A stretch of 64,000 nucleotides of DNA from Streptomyces sp. NBC_00234. Lineage in GTDB: Bacteria; Actinomycetota; Actinomycetes; Streptomycetales; Streptomycetaceae. The notes beneath the pieces are model-generated. The model was not told the DNA's origin. It saw only the letters and a list, made by a program, of their open reading frames with translations, and did no database searches. The stretch spans positions 4,898,001-4,962,000 of the forward strand of contig NZ_CP108101.1 in NCBI RefSeq assembly GCF_036195325.1. The letters run 5' to 3'. The position numbers and the translations under genes were made by a program. Within the stretch, counting starts at the first letter, position 1; every line of letters begins with the position of its first letter. This document shows, piece by piece, positions 49,090 through 58,291 of the stretch.

Positions 49090-50166
49090 ATGCCTCGTTG
49101 GAAGGCACTACCGGAGGAACTCGACCCGCAGGTCAAGGAGTTCGCGGGACAGCTGCGCAGGCTCGTCGACCGCAGCGGGCTGAGCCTCGCCGCGCTGGCC
49201 GACCGCACCGGTTACAGCAAGACGTCCTGGGAGCGCTATCTCAACGGCCGGCTGCTCGCGCCCAGAGGGGCGATCGTCGCGCTGGCCGAGGTGACGGGCA
49301 CCAACCAGAGTCACCTGACGACCATGTGGGAGCTGGCGGAGCGTGCCTGGAGCCGCGCCGAGATGCGCCACGACATGACGATGGAGGCCATCCGGATCTC
49401 CCAGGCGCGTGCCGCGCTCGGTGAGGCCGGCACCCCTCCTGCCGCCGGTGGCAGGGGCGTCCGCGCCGGTACGGGCGTGTCCACCGCCCCGGGATCCGGC
49501 GCCGGCCGCGAGGGCGAGGCGCTCGACGGGACGCGCCTGCCGTCCGTGCCGGCCCAGCGCGGTCCGATACCCACGGCCCCGCGCCGGTCCTCGGGACCGA
49601 CGCCCGGAGTGCCGCAGCACGGCCCGGCCGACGGCTTCGGTCCGGCGGGCCCGGGCTCGGGTGGGCCCGGCAGCCGCCGCAGGCTCACGATGCTCCTGGT
49701 GGGCCTGGCCGGGGCTCTGCTGGTGATCGTCGGCGCGGTCCTGCTGGCCGATCCCGGAGGCGACGAAGGCGGGCCGGAGGCGAAGCCCTCCGCCTCGCCG
49801 ACGACGAAGGCCCCGGTCCTTCCCGCGGGCGTCGAGTGCGCGGGCGCCGACTGCACGGGACAGGACCCGGAGGCCATGGGCTGCGGGGGCGAGCTCGCCC
49901 GTACGGTCTCCACCGCCACGGTCGGCGGCAGCCTCGTCGAGGTCAGGTACAGCAAGACCTGCGCGGCTTCGTGGGCCCGGATCACCAAGGCGGCCCCGGG
50001 CGACACCGTGCGGATCAGCGCGGGCGCGGACGGGCAGGACGGCACGGTGGGCGCGGAGGCGGACACGGACGCGTACACCCCGATGGTCGCGGTGAAGAAG
50101 TCCGCCGATGCCACGGCCTGCGCCACCCTCGCCTCCGGAACGAAGGGCTGCACGACACCCCGGTGA
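49090..50166 (+). CDS. XRE-family HTH protein with membrane helix and DUF2690
   Basis: A 358-residue regulator-like protein. The N-terminal XRE HTH (LSLAALADRTGYSKTSWERY, residues 31-50) is followed by a Gly/Pro linker, one transmembrane helix (LTMLLVGLAGALLVIVGAVL at about 200-219) and an exported DUF2690-type domain with five cysteines (CAGADC, MGCGG, KTCAAS and one later). The layout suggests cytoplasmic DNA binding coupled to an extracellular sensor. GGGGGAG precedes the ATG. The same type is common in Streptomyces. Confidence 0.87.
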   Translation: MPRWKALPEELDPQVKEFAGQLRRLVDRSGLSLAALADRTGYSKTSWERYLNGRLLAPRGAIVALAEVTGTNQSHLTTMWELAERAWSRAEMRHDMTMEAIRISQARAALGEAGTPPAAGGRGVRAGTGVSTAPGSGAGREGEALDGTRLPSVPAQRGPIPTAPRRSSGPTPGVPQHGPADGFGPAGPGSGGPGSRRRLTMLLVGLAGALLVIVGAVLLADPGGDEGGPEAKPSASPTTKAPVLPAGVECAGADCTGQDPEAMGCGGELARTVSTATVGGSLVEVRYSKTCAASWARITKAAPGDTVRISAGADGQDGTVGAEADTDAYTPMVAVKKSADATACATLASGTKGCTTPR

Positions 50167-50246
50167 TGCCCCGGCAGGGGCGTGTTGTGCGCTGTCCCAC
50201 AGGGGGGCGGGCGGCCGGGGTGTCCCGGGTCCGATAGCCTGACCGC

Positions 50247-50282
50247 TGGATATCTCTTCACGTCAAGATTCAGAGGTATCCA
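50247..50282 (+). promoter_or_regulatory. Inverted repeat in the mdh promoter/leader region
   Basis: A hairpin of 10 bp with one wobble pair (50247-50256 with 50273-50282). Its loop contains TCTTCACGTCAAGA, 12 of 14 positions self-complementary around ACGT. A GATAGC -10 box at about 50232 would start transcription right at this repeat. It resembles the TCTTGA-TCAAGA palindromes I recall upstream of TCA-cycle genes bound by TamR in S. coelicolor. Confidence 0.45.
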
Positions 50283-50330
50283 GCACCAGGGGCAGGGACC
50301 CCCACCGCCAGCTGTCTAACGGAGATCGCC

Positions 50331-51320
<990 letters not shown>

Positions 51321-51334
51321 CCGGCCCTCCCTTT

Positions 51335-51380
51335 CGACGAAGCGCCCCCGGCAGCACACGCTGCCGGGGGCGCTTCGTCG
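51335..51380. terminator. Strong terminator after mdh
   Basis: A perfect 20-bp stem (51335-51354 with 51361-51380) and 6-nt loop, between convergent mdh and the PEP-mutase family gene. It is followed by three 9-bp tandem GCGGACTGT/GGT units (51382-51410). Confidence 0.95.
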
Positions 51381-51411
51381 TGCGGACTGTGCGGACGGTG
51401 CGGACTGTGCG

Positions 51412-52152
51412 TCAGAGGCTGCCGCTGCGCAGCGCTTCGGCCGTCTCGTGGACGGCAGCCATGGCCCGGCGCTGCATCAGGGGGCCGAAGGTGACCCTCG
51501 ACGCGCCCAGTTCACCGAGGCGGCGCAGGGCCGCCGGGTCGTGCGGGGAGCCGTTGATGTTGAGCGGGACCGGGATCGCCGCGGCCAGCCGGGGGAGGTC
51601 GGCCGGGGGTGCGGTGATCGGGTAGGCGCAGTCCGCACCTGCCGCCGCGTAGAGACGCGCCCGGGCGATCGTCCCGGTCTCCGGGTCGGGCACGCCGCGG
51701 AGGTACGTATCGACGCGGGCGTTGACGAAGAGCCGGCCGCCGGCGAAGGACCGCACCTCGGCCAGCCGGTCGGCCTGCAGCTGCGGGTCCACGAGGACGC
51801 CGTCCACGGAGTCCTCCAGATTGCAGCCCACGACGCCCGCTTCGAGGAGGCGTTCCACGAGCTCTTCCGGGGCCAGCCCGTAACCGGCCTCGATGTCCGC
51901 GGACACGGGAACGGACACCGACCGCGCGATCCTGGCCACCGCCGCGAACATCTCGGCGGCGGGTGTCCGGCCGTCCTCGTAGCCCAGCGAGGCCGCGACG
52001 GCGGCGCTCGGTGTCGCGAGCGCCGGGAAGCCGGCCTCCTCGAAGGCGCGGGCACTCGCCGCGTCCCAGGGGCCGGGCAGGACCAACGGGTCACCGGGTG
52101 CGCGCCCCTGGTGCAGCTCGCGGAAGACGGTGACCGGATCGGGCGTGGACAT
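51412..52152 (-). CDS. Isocitrate lyase/PEP mutase family protein
   Basis: A 246-residue TIM-barrel enzyme of the isocitrate lyase/phosphonomutase superfamily. Conserved metal-site residues are in VSADIEAGYG (D/E), NLEDS and the following strand NARVDTYL. It lacks the KKCGH cysteine motif of true isocitrate lyase, and its reaction (oxaloacetate hydrolase, carboxyvinyl phosphonate mutase or lyase) cannot be named. GGGAG precedes ATG. The next gene upstream on this strand is a CMD family protein 93 bp away, so co-transcription is possible. Confidence 0.85.
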   Translation of the reverse strand: MSTPDPVTVFRELHQGRAPGDPLVLPGPWDAASARAFEEAGFPALATPSAAVAASLGYEDGRTPAAEMFAAVARIARSVSVPVSADIEAGYGLAPEELVERLLEAGVVGCNLEDSVDGVLVDPQLQADRLAEVRSFAGGRLFVNARVDTYLRGVPDPETGTIARARLYAAAGADCAYPITAPPADLPRLAAAIPVPLNINGSPHDPAALRRLGELGASRVTFGPLMQRRAMAAVHETAEALRSGSL

Positions 52153-52245
52153 GAGGGGACTCCCGGTGGAGGGGCGGGCCGGCGGGATGCTCCGGCGCGG
52201 TGGTGTGCGGCGCGGAGGCGGTGCGGTCGTGAGGCCGGGTCGTGG

Positions 52246-52758
52246 TCAGTGCTTGATGTCGCCGGGGGTGTAGTGACCGGGCGTCAGCCGGGCGGCCACA
52301 CCGAACCTGTTCCAGGCGTTGATCACCGTGATGGCGGCGATGAGCTGGGCGAGCTCCGCCTCCTCGAAGTGCTTCGCGGACCGCGCGTACACCTCGTCCG
52401 GCACGAAACCGTCGGTCAGCACCGTCACGGCCTCGGTCAGTTCGAGCGCGGCGATCTCCTTCTCCGTGTAGAAGTGCTGCGACTCCTGCCAGGCGCTGAG
52501 CTGAATGATCCGCTCGACCGACTCGCCCGCCGCGAGCGCGTCCTTGGTGTGCATGTCCAGGCAGAACGCGCAGTGGTTGAGCTGGGACGCCCGGATCTTC
52601 ACCAGCTCGACCAGCTTCGGGTCGAGTCCCTTACGGGAGGCGGCGTCCAAGCGGACCATGGCCTTGTAGACCTCGGGGGCGAGCTGGGCCCAGGGCAGGC
52701 GGGCGGGGTGTTCGGGAGCGTAGGCGGAGGGGGCCGCATCGTGCGCGTGGGTCGTCAT
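52246..52758 (-). CDS. Carboxymuconolactone decarboxylase (AhpD-like) family protein
   Basis: A 170-residue helical protein with the AhpD-type CxxC motif in NHCAFCLDMHT and the downstream His (KEIAALELTEAVT region). AhpD-like proteins are alkylhydroperoxidases or have thiol activity. It diverges from a MocR regulator with only 47 bp between starts, the typical arrangement of a MocR-type regulator and its target. Confidence 0.9.
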   Translation of the reverse strand: MTTHAHDAAPSAYAPEHPARLPWAQLAPEVYKAMVRLDAASRKGLDPKLVELVKIRASQLNHCAFCLDMHTKDALAAGESVERIIQLSAWQESQHFYTEKEIAALELTEAVTVLTDGFVPDEVYARSAKHFEEAELAQLIAAITVINAWNRFGVAARLTPGHYTPGDIKH

Positions 52759-52805
52759 GGTGACGACGCTACGGGTCAGGTGGCGTACGGGTATGGTCCA
52801 TTTCC

Positions 52806-54206
52806 ATGACGGATGCCTGGGCCACTTTCGGGGCCGACCTGCATATCGAACCGGTCGGTGGCGGACTGCGCAGCGGACTGATGGAGGCTCTGCGGGAGGC
52901 CGTGCGCAGTGGGCGGCTGACTCCGGGCACCCGGCTGCCGTCGTCCCGGACGCTCGCCGCCGATCTCGGAATCGCCCGGAACACCGTCGCCGACGCCTAC
53001 GCCGAACTCGTCGCCGAGGGATGGCTCACCGCCCGGCAGGGCTCGGGCACCCGGGTCGCCCAGCGGGCCGTCCCGCGCCGTACGGCCACCAAGGCGCCTC
53101 TGTCCCGGCCGGTACGGGGCCGGCCCACCTACAGCCTGAACCCCGGGACCCCCGACCTCGCGTCCTTCCCCCGCGCCGAATGGCTCAAGGCGGCCCGCCG
53201 CGCACTGACCGCCGCACCCAACGAAGCCTTCGGATACGGAGACCCGCGCGGGCGCGTCGAACTGCGCACGGCGCTGGCCGACTACCTGTCGCGGGCCCGC
53301 GGCGTGCACGCGGACCCGGAACGGATCGTGATCTGCTCCGGATTCGTCCACGCTCTGATGCTGATGGGAAAGGTGCTGCGCCGGCGCCGGGTGAGGGAGG
53401 TCGCCGTCGAGTCGTACGGGCTCGATGTGCACTGGAACCTCCTCACGGACGCGGGACTGCGCACCGTGTGCCTGCCCCTGGACGCCTTCGGGTCCCGGAC
53501 CGGTGAGCTCCGGTCACTGCGGGGAGCGGGCGCGGTACTGATGACGCCGGCGCACCAGTTCCCGATGGGCGTCCCGCTCCACCCGGACCGGCGGGCCGCC
53601 GCGGTCGACTGGGCGCGGTCCTCGGGGGGCCTGATCCTGGAGGACGACTACGACGGGGAGTTCCGCTACGACCGGCAGCCGGTCGGCGCGCTCCAAGGGC
53701 TCGATCCGGAACGGGTCGTCTATCTGGGCACCTCCAGCAAGTCCCTGGCCCCGGGGCTGCGACTGGGCTGGATGGTGCTCCCGCAAGGGCTGGTGGCGGA
53801 AGTGACCGAGGCGAAGGGAGTCTCCGACTGGGCGACCGGCGCGCTGGACCAGCTGACCCTCGCGGAGTTCATCACCTCGGGTGCGTACGACCGTCATGTC
53901 CGCTCCATGCGGCTGCGCTACCGGCGCCGGCGCGACCAACTCGTCGCCGCGCTCGCCGAACGGGCACCGGACGTCCGGGTCAGCGGCATCGCCGCCGGTC
54001 TGCACGCCGTCCTCGAACTGCCCGAAGGAACCGAGCGATCGGTGATCCAGGCCGCCGCCTTCCAGGGCCTGGCCCTGGAAGGCGTGTCGCGCTACCGGCA
54101 CCCGGCGGCGGCACCGGGGCGCGATGCCCTGGTCATCAGCTACGGATCACCCCCGGACAGCGCCTGGTCGGGCACGCTCGACGCCCTCTGCCGCGTACTG
54201 CCCTAG
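52806..54206 (+). CDS. MocR/PdxR-family regulator (GntR HTH with aminotransferase domain)
   Basis: A 466-residue transcriptional regulator. The N-terminal winged HTH (MEALREAVRSGRLTPGTRLP, SSRTLAADLGIARNTVADAY) is followed by a fold-type I aminotransferase domain with the PLP-binding Lys in GTSSKSLAPGLRLGW. The ATG is 9 nt after a TATGGT box, so the transcript may be leaderless. It probably controls the divergent CMD gene and itself; the PLP domain would be the effector sensor. Confidence 0.93.
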   Translation: MTDAWATFGADLHIEPVGGGLRSGLMEALREAVRSGRLTPGTRLPSSRTLAADLGIARNTVADAYAELVAEGWLTARQGSGTRVAQRAVPRRTATKAPLSRPVRGRPTYSLNPGTPDLASFPRAEWLKAARRALTAAPNEAFGYGDPRGRVELRTALADYLSRARGVHADPERIVICSGFVHALMLMGKVLRRRRVREVAVESYGLDVHWNLLTDAGLRTVCLPLDAFGSRTGELRSLRGAGAVLMTPAHQFPMGVPLHPDRRAAAVDWARSSGGLILEDDYDGEFRYDRQPVGALQGLDPERVVYLGTSSKSLAPGLRLGWMVLPQGLVAEVTEAKGVSDWATGALDQLTLAEFITSGAYDRHVRSMRLRYRRRRDQLVAALAERAPDVRVSGIAAGLHAVLELPEGTERSVIQAAAFQGLALEGVSRYRHPAAAPGRDALVISYGSPPDSAWSGTLDALCRVLP

Positions 54207-54234
54207 GAGGCCGTCCTCTCGTCCGGCCCGTGGA

Positions 54235-55440
54235 TCAGCCGCGCAGGACGGCGCGGAACTGGTCGAGGCCCCAGTCCAGGTCCTCCTTGCTGATCACGAG
54301 CGGCGGGGCGATGCGGATCGTCGAACCATGGGTGTCCTTGGCCAGCACACCGCGATCCATCAGCTTCTCCGAGATCTCCCTCCCCGTCCCACGGGCCGGG
54401 GAGACATCGACACCCGCCCACAGGCCCCGCCCGCGGACGGCCTCCACGGAGCCCTGGCCCACCAGCAGGCCCAGTTCGTGGTGGAGATGGTCGCCCAGCT
54501 CGGCCGCCCGCTGCTGGAACTCACCGGTGCGCAGCATCGCGATGACCTCCAGCGCGACGGCGCAGGCCAGAGGGTTACCGCCGAACGTCGAGCCGTGCTC
54601 ACCCGGGCGGTACACACCGAGCACCGCCGCCGAGGACACCACCGCCGACACGGGCACGACACCCCCGCCGAGTGCCTTGCCGAGCACATACATGTCGGGC
54701 ACCACGCCCTCGTGCTCACAGGCGAAGGTCTTCCCTGTCCTGCCCAGGCCCGACTGGATCTCGTCCGCGATGAACAGCACGTTCCTCTCCCGGGTCAGCT
54801 CGCGCACCCCGGGGAGATATCCGGCGGGCGGCACCAGCACCCCGGCCTCGCCCTGGATCGGTTCCATCAGCACCGCGACGGTGTTCTCGGTCATCGCCGC
54901 GCTGAGTGCGGTGAGGTCCCCGTACGGCACGATCTCGAACCCCGGTGTGTACGGCCCGAAGTCCGCCCGTGCCTCGTGGTCCGTGGAGAAGCTGACGATC
55001 GTGGTCGTCCTGCCGTGGAAGTTGTCCGAGGCGACGATGATCTTCGCCATCCCGTCGGGGACGCCCTTGACCCGGTAGCCCCACTTGCGGGCGGTCTTCA
55101 CCGCGGTCTCCACGGCCTCCGCCCCGGTGTTCATGGGCAGGACCATCTCCATCCCGCACAACTCCGCAAGCTGCGTACAGAAGTCGGCGAAGCGGTCGTG
55201 GTGGAAGGCGCGCGACGTGAGCGTCACACGATCCAGCTGGGCCTTGGCGGCGTCGATCAGCCGACGGTTGCCGTGGCCGAAGTTGAGTGCCGAATACCCG
55301 GCGAGCATGTCGAGGTAGCGACGCCCCTCGATATCGGTCATCCAGGCGCCGTCCGCGGAGGCTACGACGACGGGCAGCGGGTGGTAGTTGTGTGCGCTGT
55401 GCGCCTCGGCGGAGGCGATGGCAGTTTCCGTGGTGGACAC
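54235..55440 (-). CDS. rocD: Ornithine-oxo-acid aminotransferase
   Basis: A 401-residue PLP enzyme converting ornithine and 2-oxoglutarate to glutamate-5-semialdehyde and glutamate. Typical features: SAHNYHPLPVVVASADGAWM, the cofactor-binding MNTGAEAVETAVK and the PLP Lys in VLGKALGGGVVPVS; the tail ends LDQFRAVLRG. GTG 55440 has GGAG 5 nt upstream. The upstream frame stays open without a stop through a truncated reading frame at 55441-55758. A local promoter (TTGAAG at about 55530) is likely. Confidence 0.93.
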   Translation of the reverse strand: MSTTETAIASAEAHSAHNYHPLPVVVASADGAWMTDIEGRRYLDMLAGYSALNFGHGNRRLIDAAKAQLDRVTLTSRAFHHDRFADFCTQLAELCGMEMVLPMNTGAEAVETAVKTARKWGYRVKGVPDGMAKIIVASDNFHGRTTTIVSFSTDHEARADFGPYTPGFEIVPYGDLTALSAAMTENTVAVLMEPIQGEAGVLVPPAGYLPGVRELTRERNVLFIADEIQSGLGRTGKTFACEHEGVVPDMYVLGKALGGGVVPVSAVVSSAAVLGVYRPGEHGSTFGGNPLACAVALEVIAMLRTGEFQQRAAELGDHLHHELGLLVGQGSVEAVRGRGLWAGVDVSPARGTGREISEKLMDRGVLAKDTHGSTIRIAPPLVISKEDLDWGLDQFRAVLRG

Positions 55441-55758
55441 GGGATCTCCGTTCGTCGTGCGGCGTGGGCGGGGGTCGTGCCCACTTTGTATCGTCGGTCG
55501 GTTACCTGGCGAGGAAACCTTCAATGCGCGGCGCGCCCCCGGCTGCCCCTCCCGCCGTATCGGTTCCAGGACCGGCACCGGCACACCCTCGGCGACGAGC
55601 TGCGCCATCACCCGCTCGGCCATCGTCCGGCCGTCGGTCGCCGGAACGTCCAGCCCGCGCCCCAGCGCCAGCAGCTCCGCACGGAGCCCGGCCCGGGCGT
55701 CGTCCGGGTCCGCCCCGGCCTCCCGGCCCCGCTCACCCTCGCCCGCTTGCTCTCCCAT
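55441..55758 (-). pseudogene. Truncated sigma-linked gene running in frame into rocD
   Basis: ATG 55758 has a strong ribosome site (GGAGGTGGAGG) overlapping the end of the ECF sigma gene. The product has only about 60 credible residues (RAELLALGRGLDVP, then DGRTMAERVMAQLVAEGVPVPV), a pattern I know from the start of the large membrane/anti-sigma-like protein that follows such sigma genes in Streptomyces. The transmembrane and sensor part is missing; the frame continues without a stop straight into rocD. A deletion joining it to the rocD promoter region is the simplest explanation. Confidence 0.6.
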
Positions 55759-56509
55759 GCCCTCCACCTCCCTCCCGCTCCCGTTCCTGCTGCGGCTCGT
55801 GTTCCCGCTCCCGTTCCCGGCCCCGCTCAGGCCCCTGGCGCAGCTTCTCCTTCAGCTCCTTCTCCAGCTTCTTCAGGGCGCGGTTCAGCCGGGACTTCAC
55901 CGTCCCTCTCGGCCAGCCCAGCGCCTCTGCCGTCTCCGCCTCGTCCATCTCCAGCAGATAGCGGTACGTCACGACCTGGCGCTGTTCCTCACTCAGCCCG
56001 TCCAGTGCGGCCGCCAGAAGGCTCCGCCGCTCCTCCGCGAGCGCGGCCACCGCCGGGTCCGACGATTCGGGTATCAGCGGATCGGTCCCGTGGAACCTGG
56101 CCTCGCGTCCTGCCACCGCCCGCGCCCGGCCCGCCGATCGCACTGTGTTTCTCGTCTCATTCACGACGATCCGTAACAACCATGGACGAAACGTCGCGCC
56201 GTCCCGGAAACGCCCGAGAGCGCGGTACGCCTTGAAGAAGGCGGACTGCACCACATCCTCGGCATCCGCGCCCGCGCCGAAGGCGACCGCCACCCGCAGC
56301 GCGACCCCCGTGTGGGCATGCACCAGCTGCGCGTATGCCTCCGCCTCCCCGGCGCGCACACGAGCGATGACCTCGGCCTCGCCGTCGGTCCGGCCCCCGG
56401 GCTGCCCTCCGGCCTGCCCGACGGTGCCGCCCCCGGACCTGTCGTCGAGGGTGCGGCCCCTCTCCGGCCCCGGCTGCAGGGCCCCCTCCCGCGTCCTCAC
56501 ACCTTTCAT
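55733..56509 (-). CDS. ECF-subfamily RNA polymerase sigma factor
   Basis: A sigma factor of about 258 residues. Region 2 (DAEDVVQSAFFKAYRALGRF, then RPWLLRIVVNETRN) and region 4 (LSEEQRQVVTYRYLLEMDEA, then WPRGTVKSRLNRALKKL) are complete. It has a 30-residue Arg/Glu-rich tail. The start is uncertain; ATG 56509 lacks a good ribosome site and GTG 56499 is an alternative. The usual membrane anti-sigma partner appears truncated immediately downstream, so its regulation here may differ. It diverges from trpS with 46 bp between starts. Confidence 0.88.
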   Translation of the reverse strand: MKGVRTREGALQPGPERGRTLDDRSGGGTVGQAGGQPGGRTDGEAEVIARVRAGEAEAYAQLVHAHTGVALRVAVAFGAGADAEDVVQSAFFKAYRALGRFRDGATFRPWLLRIVVNETRNTVRSAGRARAVAGREARFHGTDPLIPESSDPAVAALAEERRSLLAAALDGLSEEQRQVVTYRYLLEMDEAETAEALGWPRGTVKSRLNRALKKLEKELKEKLRQGPERGREREREHEPQQEREREGGGGHGRASGRG

Positions 56510-56555
56510 ACACCGGTTGCCGGAGATCGGTTCCGCACCTGAGACAATGAGTTTT

Positions 56556-57569
56556 ATGGCCTCTGAACGCCCCCGCGTGCTCTCCGGAATCCAGCCCACC
56601 GCAGGCTCGTTCCACCTCGGCAACTATCTCGGTGCGGTCCGCCAGTGGGTGGCGCTGCAGGAGTCCCACGACGCCTTTTACATGGTCGTGGACCTGCACG
56701 CGATCACTGTTCCGCAGGACCCCGTCGAGCTGCGCTCGAACACCCGGCTCGCGGCGGCCCAGCTGCTGGCGGCCGGCCTCGACCCGGAGCGGTGCACGCT
56801 CTTCGTCCAGAGTCACGTCCCCGAGCACGCCCAGCTCGGCTGGATCATGAACTGCCTGACCGGCTTCGGTGAGGCGTCCCGCATGACGCAGTTCAAGGAC
56901 AAGTCCGCCAAGCAGGGCGCCGACCGCGCGACCGTCGGCCTCTTCACGTACCCGGTCCTCCAGGTCGCCGACATCCTGCTCTACCAGGCGAACCAGGTAC
57001 CGGTCGGCGAGGACCAGCGCCAGCACATCGAGCTCACCCGCGACCTCGCCGAGCGCTTCAACGGCAGGTTCGGACAGACGTTCACGATCCCGGCGCCGTA
57101 CATCCTCAAGGAGACGGCGAAGATCTACGACCTCCAGGACCCGGCGATCAAGATGAGCAAGTCGGCGTCCACGCCGAAGGGCCTCATCAATCTCCTGGAC
57201 GAGCCGAAGGTCACGGCCAAGAAGGTCAAGAGCGCGGTCACCGACACCGACACGGTCATCCGCTTCGACGCGGAGAAGAAGCCGGGCGTCAGTAACCTCC
57301 TGACCATCTACTCCACCCTCACGGGGACCGGTATCGCGGATCTGGAGCAGAAGTACGAGGGCAAGGGCTACGGTGCGCTGAAGACCGACCTCGCGGAGGT
57401 CATGGTGGAATTCGTCACCCCGTTCCGCACCCGTACACAGGAATATCTGGACGACCCGGAGACGCTGGACTCGATCCTGGCCAAGGGCGCGGAGAAGGCC
57501 AGGGCCGTCGCCGCCGAGACTCTGGCGCAGACCTACGACCGTATGGGCCTTCTGCCTGCCAAGCACTGA
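56556..57569 (+). CDS. trpS: Tryptophanyl-tRNA synthetase
   Basis: A 337-residue class I synthetase charging tRNA-Trp. The HIGH-type motif is in QPTAGSFHLGNYLG and the KMSKS loop in IKMSKSAST. ATG 56547 (MSF extension) is an in-frame alternative with TGAGACAAT just upstream as a possible -10 box, so a leaderless mRNA is possible. The length is normal. It is monocistronic, with the RNA ligase-like gene 90 bp downstream. Confidence 0.96.
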   Translation: MASERPRVLSGIQPTAGSFHLGNYLGAVRQWVALQESHDAFYMVVDLHAITVPQDPVELRSNTRLAAAQLLAAGLDPERCTLFVQSHVPEHAQLGWIMNCLTGFGEASRMTQFKDKSAKQGADRATVGLFTYPVLQVADILLYQANQVPVGEDQRQHIELTRDLAERFNGRFGQTFTIPAPYILKETAKIYDLQDPAIKMSKSASTPKGLINLLDEPKVTAKKVKSAVTDTDTVIRFDAEKKPGVSNLLTIYSTLTGTGIADLEQKYEGKGYGALKTDLAEVMVEFVTPFRTRTQEYLDDPETLDSILAKGAEKARAVAAETLAQTYDRMGLLPAKH

Positions 57570-57659
57570 GTCCAAGGACCCTGGCGAGAACGCGGTCCCA
57601 GGCGGCACACTGGCGTCTGCACGACCGAAAATCGACCATCGAAGACTGAGGAGAACGAC

Positions 57660-58250
57660 GTGGGGACCGTAACGCTCGGCGTTTCGATCGCGGTCCCGGA
57701 GCCCTACGGCAGCCTGCTCCAGGAGCGGCGCGCGAGCTTCGGGGACCCTGCCGCACATGGCATTCCCACCCACGTCACGCTTCTCCCGCCGACCGAGGCC
57801 GAGGCGGCCGACCTGCCCGCGATCGAGGCGCACCTCGCGCAGATCGCGGCGGCCGGCCGCCCCTTCCCGATGCGGCTGTCCGGAACGGGGACCTTCCGTC
57901 CCCTCTCGCCGGTCGTCTTCGTCCAGGTCGTCGAGGGCGCCTCCGCCTGCTCCTGGCTGCAGAAGCGGGTCAGGGACGCCTCCGGGCCGCTGGTGCGCGA
58001 GCTCCAGTTCCCGTACCACCCCCATGTGACCGTGGCGCACGGCATCGCCGAGGAGGCGATGGACCGTGCCTACGAGGAGCTGTCCGTCTACGAGGCGGCC
58101 TGGACCTGCGGTTCCTTCGCTCTGTACGAGCAGGGCGCCGACAGCGTCTGGCGCAAGATCAACGAGTTCCCCTTCGGGGCGGGGGGCGGGGCGCCCGCCG
58201 TGCCCGCACAGGGCGGCAGCGCCGTCGACCAGCCCTCCCTGCACACCTGA
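57660..58250 (+). CDS. 2'-5' RNA ligase family (2H phosphoesterase) protein
   Basis: A 196-residue protein with the two HxT motifs of the 2H phosphoesterase superfamily: THVTLLPP (residue about 37) and HPHVTVAHG (about 119). These enzymes act on 2',3'-cyclic or 2'-5' phosphodiester RNA ends. The start is GTG 57660 after GGAGAAC. The C-terminal 30 residues are a disordered Gly/Ala tail. The RNA target is unknown. Confidence 0.88.
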   Translation: MGTVTLGVSIAVPEPYGSLLQERRASFGDPAAHGIPTHVTLLPPTEAEAADLPAIEAHLAQIAAAGRPFPMRLSGTGTFRPLSPVVFVQVVEGASACSWLQKRVRDASGPLVRELQFPYHPHVTVAHGIAEEAMDRAYEELSVYEAAWTCGSFALYEQGADSVWRKINEFPFGAGGGAPAVPAQGGSAVDQPSLHT

Positions 58251-58291
58251 TCCGGCACGGCTGATCCGGCACGGCCGGCGGCACCGTTGAC

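Noticed and set aside
51382..51410. Three 9-bp tandem units after the mdh terminator
   Set aside because: Too short and imperfect to treat as a functional repeat; probably slippage in non-coding DNA.
54235..55767. A single 510-residue fusion of the truncated gene with rocD as the real product
   Set aside because: rocD has its own GTG with GGAG and a likely promoter, and the junction residues have low complexity; the fusion is an open-frame accident unless shown otherwise.
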